Assembly (NCBI GenBank): GCA_029747585.1
Contig: JAPEVF010000123.1
Span: 1-64,000, forward strand
Reading direction: 5' to 3'
From: Pleurotus djamor
Taxonomy: Eukaryota > Basidiomycota > Agaricomycetes > Agaricales > Pleurotaceae
DNA: 64,000 nucleotides
Every line of letters starts with the position of its first letter. Position 1 is the first letter of the stretch. Positions 58,075 to 64,000 of this stretch are shown piece by piece. The notes beneath the pieces are model-generated. The model was not told where the DNA came from. It saw only the letters and a program-made list of their open reading frames with translations, and did no database searches. The translations under genes and the position numbers were made by a program.

Positions 58075-59489
58075 TTAAGACGACATTTCCGTAGCGAAAG
58101 CTACGGCCAACTTCGCGAACTCCAGCGAATGAGACCAAGAAAAGCCTGTTGCTGCTGTAGTGTCTGCGTCGCTATGAATAGCCGGATTGTCCCCGCTGAA
58201 CGGGGCCTCGAAGGGAAAGGCAGAGGGGAAGCCATTACGGTTCCAAGATGCATGGTCGGAGCATCCATACCCGCACTACATCAATCTGAATGAGGATGAA
58301 ATCGTCGACGTGATACTTGACACAGGCTTACACGATCACGGACGGGAACCAAACGGGTGTAAGCCGAGACGAGACCCTCGACGAACGTTGTTAGTGAAGC
58401 ATCCGTGAAATCCGTCATCAGTGCAGCAACCTCCTGGCTTCCAGGCCTGAAGCTGGAAAATTGTCAGAAATCGGTCGTTAACTTTGGGACGAAGAAAAAA
58501 AAGACTTACTACGCGGTCATATCCAATTGCAATGCTCCCTTGACTCGGACGCCATCAGCCTTGTACTTGGTAGCGATCGCATTGCTCCCCAAGAGACCTC
58601 CTTCTTCACCAGAATACCAATGGAACTCTACGGGAGTGGCAGGCTGAAATCCGTTGGCGACTAAAACTCTGAATGCCTCCAATAGGTTGACAGTTCCAGA
58701 GCCATCATCGTCAGCACCTGGTGCGCGACCAGTTGTGGGATTGCGTCCATTGATGGAATCCATGTGGGCCCCAAGAATAGTGACAGGCGCAGTGGCAGAG
58801 TTATCGAGACCAGCAATACGAACAATCGTTGAAGATTGAACCCAGGAGTGGGCGAAGGCACTCGCGCGGATGTTGGACTTTCCAGCGGCGATCTATTAAT
58901 CCGAGGGGAGAGATCAAAGTCTGAGATGCGTAATTAATGAAGGGAAAAGAGCATACAGCTTGAACGGTGCTGAGAATCCAACTGGAGGCATCCGCTCCAG
59001 TTGAAGCTCTGTAATATCGGTTGTTGAAGCTAGTAAGCCAACTCAGATCGTTCTGCATGTTCGTAATCGAGACTTCCGCGAGCATCGTAGAAAGAACTAC
59101 TTGCTGCTTGAGGGCTCCATCTAGCGATGCAGGTAAGTCAACAGCTTCAAAAAAAGTATCAAACTGACATGTAAAAGACTCGGCTGGGAGACGAAGCTTG
59201 GAAAGGTTTTGCGATGCTTCGTAAGTCTCTGTCACGTCAAACTAGCTCATGATCAGAAAGGCTTGAAAAAGAGTAAAAAAGCAGGAAGTACGAAGCGAGT
59301 CCTTGCACGAATGAGATCCAACTTCTGGTCTTCAGTCATCCACACAGGTTCTGCGCCCTCAGCAAGTTCAATGAGACGAAGCCCTTGGGCAGCATTAGAT
59401 TTGAGCTCGGAGGGCGAGATGGGCGCGGCGAACGAAACACCAGCAAGACTGATGGCAAGTGCAACGATGGAGGAGAGTCTAAGGTTCAT
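58075..59489 (-). CDS. Secreted M28 zinc aminopeptidase, copy 1
   Basis: Six exons: 59292-59489, 59169-59241, 58957-59120, 58510-58892, 58332-58452 and 58075-58275, 379 residues. A signal peptide (about 21 residues, ending SFA/A) is followed by a propeptide-like region and the catalytic M28 domain: [10 protein letters not shown] (zinc His and Asp), [15 protein letters not shown] (bridging Asp), [13 protein letters not shown] (catalytic and zinc Glu), LQLDMTAY (zinc Asp) and GCSDHASW (zinc His). All five metal ligands are present. It should cleave N-terminal residues, with fungal leucine aminopeptidases as closest type. The gene at 60.0-61.4 kb has the same exon lengths, so these are tandem duplicates. 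Confidence 0.94.
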
Positions 59490-59992
59490 GGTTAAGGATC
59501 CTTACCGTTGCAGTTCACTCAAACGCGCTTCATATTATAGCGGCCCTCGCCATGAAAACCATATGGCGTCGAGCAGCAGAGGCAAAATTCGTAACTTCCT
59601 AGGGTGATAACGGATGCTTCTTAGTCTATGGTAGCACACGGGTGGAAGCCATGTACGTACTATACATGAGACGTCCTTCCTGTTCGTGCGCTTCTTAAAT
59701 GACAGAAGATATGCTGGCCATGGAGAATTGGCCTATGTAGCACACATGCGCAATCTGGCGTTGGGGACGATAGCCAGCCCAACGGATCTTCAAAAAAGTT
59801 AAGTGCATTCGGGACACGATTTCCTCCGTAACTGCGCTGTATTTCTCCGGAGAGACACTGTACAATGTGGAAAGAGGTAGCCAAGCAAAAGCAATGTGGA
59901 AAGAAGTTCTACAGAACTCCATGAGTCGGACTCGCGCTCACGGTTGACACGAACAGGGGAGTTCATTAGGGGCCTATTTACATTTTCGCTGG
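59490..59992. other. Spacer between the tandem M28 genes
   Basis: About 500 bp, holding the promoter of M28 copy 1. No gene or clear motif. Confidence 0.45.
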
Positions 59993-61396
59993 TTACGATG
60001 CTAACTCAGTTGCAAATGCAACAGCCAGCTTAGCGAATTCCAAAGAGTGTGACCATGAGAAGCCTGTGGCCGTTGTTGTGTCGCTGTCAGTATGTATGGC
60101 AGGGTTGGATCCGCTGAAAGGGGCTTCAAAGGGGAATGCGGATGGGAAGCCGTTGCGATTCCACGACGCATGGTCAGAACACCCATAGCCACACTGTTTC
60201 TCGTAAGTGAAGCCATGTGTAGAAGAGTAAAGATGGACTTACTCTATCGCGAACGGGGGTCAGCCGAGTGTACTGCCTAATAAGACTCTCGACAAAAGTA
60301 TTTAAAGAGGCGTCTGTGTAATCCGTCATGAGTGCAGCGACTTCAGTAGTCCCAGGTCTGAAGCTATATTTTCATTTTAGAAGTTGCGATCAACTGAAAG
60401 CTGACTGAACGTACTATGCGGTCATATCCAATTGGAGCGCCCCTTTGACTCTCCATCCGTTTGACCTGTACTGGGTAGCGATCGCATTACTACCCAAAAG
60501 ACCCCCTTCCTCTCCAGAGTACCAGTGAAACTCTACAGGGGTGGCGGGTTGGAAGCCATTAGCGACCAGTACCCGGAAGGCTTCGATCAAGTTTACTGAA
60601 CCGGATCCATCATCATCGGCACCAGGGGAACGACCACTGGTTGGGTTACGCGAGTTGACGGAATCCATATGTGCACCGAGGACGGTAATGGGTGCTGTCG
60701 CAGAGTTGTCGCGACCAGCAATACGAGCGATCGTGGATGATTGACCCCACGAATGAGTGAATGCGGAAACGCGGATGCTAGCTCTACCTGCAGCAATCTT
60801 GGGAGGATAAGTGAAGAGTCAATCACATTGAGGGGTAAAACGTACCGTTTGGACGGTGCTGAGGATCCATCGGGCGGCGTCAGCCCCAGTGGTAGACCTA
60901 TAGTACCGGTTATTGAAGCTAGTAAGCCTGCTCAGGTCAGCCTGCATATTTGGGATTGAAACTTCAGCCAGCATCGTCGAAAGGATTTCTGGTTGCTTCA
61001 ATGCGCCATCTAGACACAGGAGACATGATTAACCTTGCACTAGGTGGCAGATTGTTGGGGAAGTACATGTGTACACGTCGGCGGGAAGCCGCTGCTTTGC
61101 GAGAGCTTGAGAAGTTTCGTAGGTCTCAGTAACATCGAACTAGGAAAGGCTTCATGTGAGCAACGCTAAGATATCTCTGAAAGTGGGAGAGTCACAAAAG
61201 GTGTGTCGGCACGAATAAGATCGAGCTTCTGGTCTTCAGTCATCCAAACAGGCTCAGCGTCATCAGCAAGCTCGATGAGACGAAGGCCTCGAGCAACATT
61301 GGCTTTGAGATCGGAAGACGAAATTGGGGCTGCCTGGACCAAGGAGGGGACCAAGTATATGGCGAGGGAAACGATAGAAGAGAGCTTGAGGTTCAT
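59993..61396 (-). CDS. Secreted M28 zinc aminopeptidase, copy 2
   Basis: Six exons: 61196-61396, 61067-61139, 60846-61009, 60415-60797, 60243-60363 and 59993-60193, 380 residues. Signal peptide and catalytic motifs match copy 1: [47 protein letters not shown] and GCSDHASW, so all zinc ligands are kept. Exons 2 to 6 are exactly the same length as in copy 1 (73, 164, 383, 121, 201 nt); exon 1 is one codon longer. The proteins differ mainly in the signal peptide and the propeptide, pointing to a duplication followed by mild divergence. The donor of intron 1 is GTGACT, weaker than usual. Confidence 0.94.
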
Positions 61397-62183
61397 CTTG
61401 AGAGAAAGAGTCAGGTCAGCGTATCGTCAACGGGCAATGTCACGGCTATAAATACCTACCAATTCTCTAAGGCCTATCACCATATGGTCCCAAGCAGTGA
61501 GCCATCGAGGTCCTGGATGTCGACGACTAATATCAACGAGAAAGGCACATCGCATGTTCCATCGAATGGACTTACCTCAAGACTTCTGTGAGGACAGAAG
61601 AAGGAAGAAGTAAGATAGATGTAAATGCGCCACCTGAGACGTATGGAAAAGTTGGATGCGCACAAGTTTTATGACATGTCAAGGCTTGGTTAAGGCTGCT
61701 TGGTGCATGTTCCAAGCCATGTTTCTCCGTGAACAACATGGTTTACAAGGAACAGTCAAGGCTTGGTGACTTCAGTGGGCGTGCTTTTCGGGAGTACGAC
61801 CATCGCGCAAAGAAAGTTATACCGTAGACGTCGTGGCCTTGAGTACGGCCAATTCGTCGTTGCCTGAATATGAGCGAAGATGGCTTGGCGAACAATGTGA
61901 GACGCGGAAGCTCCGGCTGCTGACCGCAGAAAAACGGAAAGGCTTATCAGGCATGCGAAGCGATGAGCATGAGGTAAGATAGAGCGTTGATGTAGCATTG
62001 AGCAATTGTAACTGCAGCGACAACCCAAATTGTTATTGAGACCGAGAGGCAACACCCGTGACGAATTGGGACGCCGAAAGTGTTTCTGGCTCCGCGGCTC
62101 AGCTCAGTCTGAATATTCTCTCCTCCTATGTCATGTGTTCAATTCCACCACTCCGCGTTCTCTAGTCAACCAAAAGTGAAACA
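61397..62183. other. Divergent intergenic region
   Basis: About 790 bp between M28 copy 2 (minus) and the MYND gene (plus). Only short frames without motifs. Confidence 0.45.
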
Positions 62184-64000
62184 ATGGAAGCCTCTTTTGA
62201 TCGCTCGCGACTATCAGAGTTGGGTCAACCACTCAAGGTAAAGTTGAATCACCAAATTTCCTTGTGGCACAAGAAATTGATGGCATGTCCTTAGTCTCTT
62301 GCCCAAAGAGCCGCCACCGGTTCGTCGAGCTCAATACGAGCTTTACACAACCACCTTGCCGTCTTTCCATGTCGACTCACATGGCAGGAGCGCCTTCTTG
62401 TCGCACCGGTCTTTCTGAATAATCTTGAGCTAAACGCGATTCCGGAAGCCCCATCCACAGACCCCTCCATCACGCGCTCAGTCAATGATGCTACTCTTTC
62501 TCTAAACTCGTTGGCAAGTCTCAGATTCTTTGAACTCGAAGGTCACCACCTGGTCGCAGTCACCGACATTTATCTTCGACACGAAAAACTTTTCCGCTGG
62601 CTCTTCTTTCTCCAAAAGCACNTTTTTCACCCTGACCAGATAACCGAACACGAGCCACTCGATTCAATCAATTTCATGACTTCCAATATCATCTGGGCCG
62701 TTGCTGAGTTCATAGATAAGGTTTGCGAGGATGTTGACTTCTCCTCTCACCCTTTAATCCTGGAAGTCTTTTTCGGAGCTTGGAAGAGGTTTCTTGGCGT
62801 AGATTTGCATCGTTCCGTTCAGGATATACTTCGGATAGGATCGCAACTCAGCTCCCTCACGTACAAGCTTCTCCTGAGGAGCCTGCTTCGCAAGACTACA
62901 CATGACATCGTCTCCAGGATGGGCGGGCCCTCAATCATTGTGGCTTACTTCCTAGCATTCATTGAAGACTTTACGCAGCAAATGAAATCCATCAACACGC
63001 GGCCTGCATACGGTGACCTCCTGCTTCAACAAACACTCTTTAACCTTGTACACTTGTTGCAATTCTCATCGTTCCGAGATGGTGTTGTCCTCAAGATCGC
63101 TATTCGGAAAATAACCGCTGTGATAAAGTGGTTGATCGAGGATCTCGAACGGCTTCCTCCAGCGCAACGCCCAAGGCTACCATCCACTAATGACTCAAGT
63201 ATGCATAAGGTTCGGTTGAGCGGTGTGATCAGGGTCTACTATGACTTGATTGGTCAATGCCCATGGTCGGAAACCTACTATCCTGCTATGGATGTCTTTC
63301 GCTTGGGTATTCTTGAGAAACTCCGAAGCAGTCTCCATGAAGACATCTTCTCGGCCGATTTGTGGGACGAAGAGCACCTCTTCACGTTTGATGCGTTCAT
63401 CTCTTCTTTGGGTCAAGAGGCCAGCACATTCCCCAGGATGAGACGGCACATGCAGTCTATCCTCCATCTCCCTTCCAATCAACATCACCAGTCCATTTGG
63501 CGAAGATTTGATGAGATGTTTGAATTAACAGTCAACACACACGCAGAGGCTGAGAGGCGTGTCAATTGTTACTTTGGTCTCTGTGCGAGACCTTCGGTAC
63601 GTCCAGAGTCTACAAGAAATATATGCTGACACACCCCAGTGCCAGCAATCGCCTGAACACGGTGTCAAGCTCAAACTGTGTTCCGCATGCCGTGTATCAC
63701 ACTACTGTTCCATTGAATGTCAAAAGATTGACTGGACCCAAGGCAATCATCGGTCCTTGTGCTTGCTTTTTCAACTAAGTGGCTGTCCGTACCGCATCAT
63801 AACCATACCGTTGTCATTGAATCTGACTTCAATTACTAGCGACTCACCCCCTCATACGCACCAACGACGCCACGGGGATTGCATATTTAGCAAGCCTTGA
63901 AAATGTTTGGCGCGATGTCAATCATTACCATTCTCGTGCTCAGACTGCACTTTCAACGCATCGCTTGCAGTCCCCGTCCACAGACGTTTCAACGCCAACT
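62184..64000 (+). CDS. MYND-finger protein, 3' end beyond the window
   Basis: Exons 62184-62237, 62295-63596 and 63640 to about 63777, with a further exon after an acceptor at about 63839 running to the window edge (ATGIAYLASLENVW reads as coding). The first about 450 residues are helical and leucine-rich without a named domain. The MYND zinc finger follows: CYFGLC, then LKLCSACRVSHYCSIECQ and DWTQGNHRSLC, with all usual ligands. Such agaricomycete proteins use the finger for protein contacts; the role here is unknown. The third donor site is uncertain because the exon 4 frame needs an unusual GTGGCT donor. One n at about 62622 keeps the frame. Confidence 0.8.

Noticed and set aside
1..64000. 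CRISPR arrays, rRNA genes, bacterial operons
   Set aside because: No regularly spaced repeats and no rRNA similarity were seen. Intron-rich genes on both strands show a eukaryotic nuclear region.

Overview
This window looks like nuclear DNA of a mushroom-forming basidiomycete (Agaricomycetes). The genes carry many short introns (about 45-120 nt, GT-AG, often with a CTGAC or CTAAC branch site), some of them cutting out very small exons. The gene content also fits: expanded F-box/leucine-rich proteins, MYND-finger proteins, a fungal sesquiterpene synthase, tandem chitin deacetylases and tandem secreted M28 peptidases. Exon models were built by hand from reading frames, splice sites and family motifs. 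For most models the summed exon length is divisible by three, which is the main internal check.

Layout. 0-7 kb: a Rossmann-fold protein (-), a 3.4 kb stretch with no gene, and a quinone-oxidoreductase-like MDR enzyme (-). 8-15 kb: three F-box genes and the phosphatase-1 inhibitor YPI1. 15.7-24 kb: a second MDR gene followed by a tandemly duplicated MDR/chitin-deacetylase block, with a decayed deacetylase, a decayed MDR fragment and two intact deacetylases. 26-36.3 kb: a tiny spliced unknown gene, TFIIF-beta, a GT61-like glycosyltransferase, a very large TRP-like channel ending in a MYND finger, and an F-box gene. 36.4-40.7 kb: galactokinase next to an aldose 1-epimerase. 41-46 kb: an F-box gene and a long secreted protein of unknown function. 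46.3-54.7 kb: an ADP-ribose-themed cluster. 54.9-61.4 kb: a small four-helix membrane protein, a sesquiterpene synthase with a degenerate metal motif, and two tandem M28 peptidases. 62.2 kb to the end: a MYND protein cut by the window edge.

The most unusual region is 46.3-54.7 kb. Five neighbouring genes encode a stand-alone array of cysteine-rich zinc-binding modules, a NADAR (YbiA-like) protein, and three PARP-type ADP-ribosyltransferases. Two of the transferases carry the same zinc modules in the same order upstream of the catalytic domain. Writer, possible eraser and possible binder or adaptor therefore sit side by side. A perfect 50-bp palindrome lies in the intergenic space between the NADAR gene and the first PARP gene. 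The function of the cluster is inference; the domain calls rest on conserved motifs visible in the translation.

Sequence quality. Many single n bases occur. At least five of them (1039, 5934, 29168, 33784, 46423) are extra bases inside exons: deleting the n restores the family-consistent frame. Others stand for a real base. Automated annotation will break these genes.
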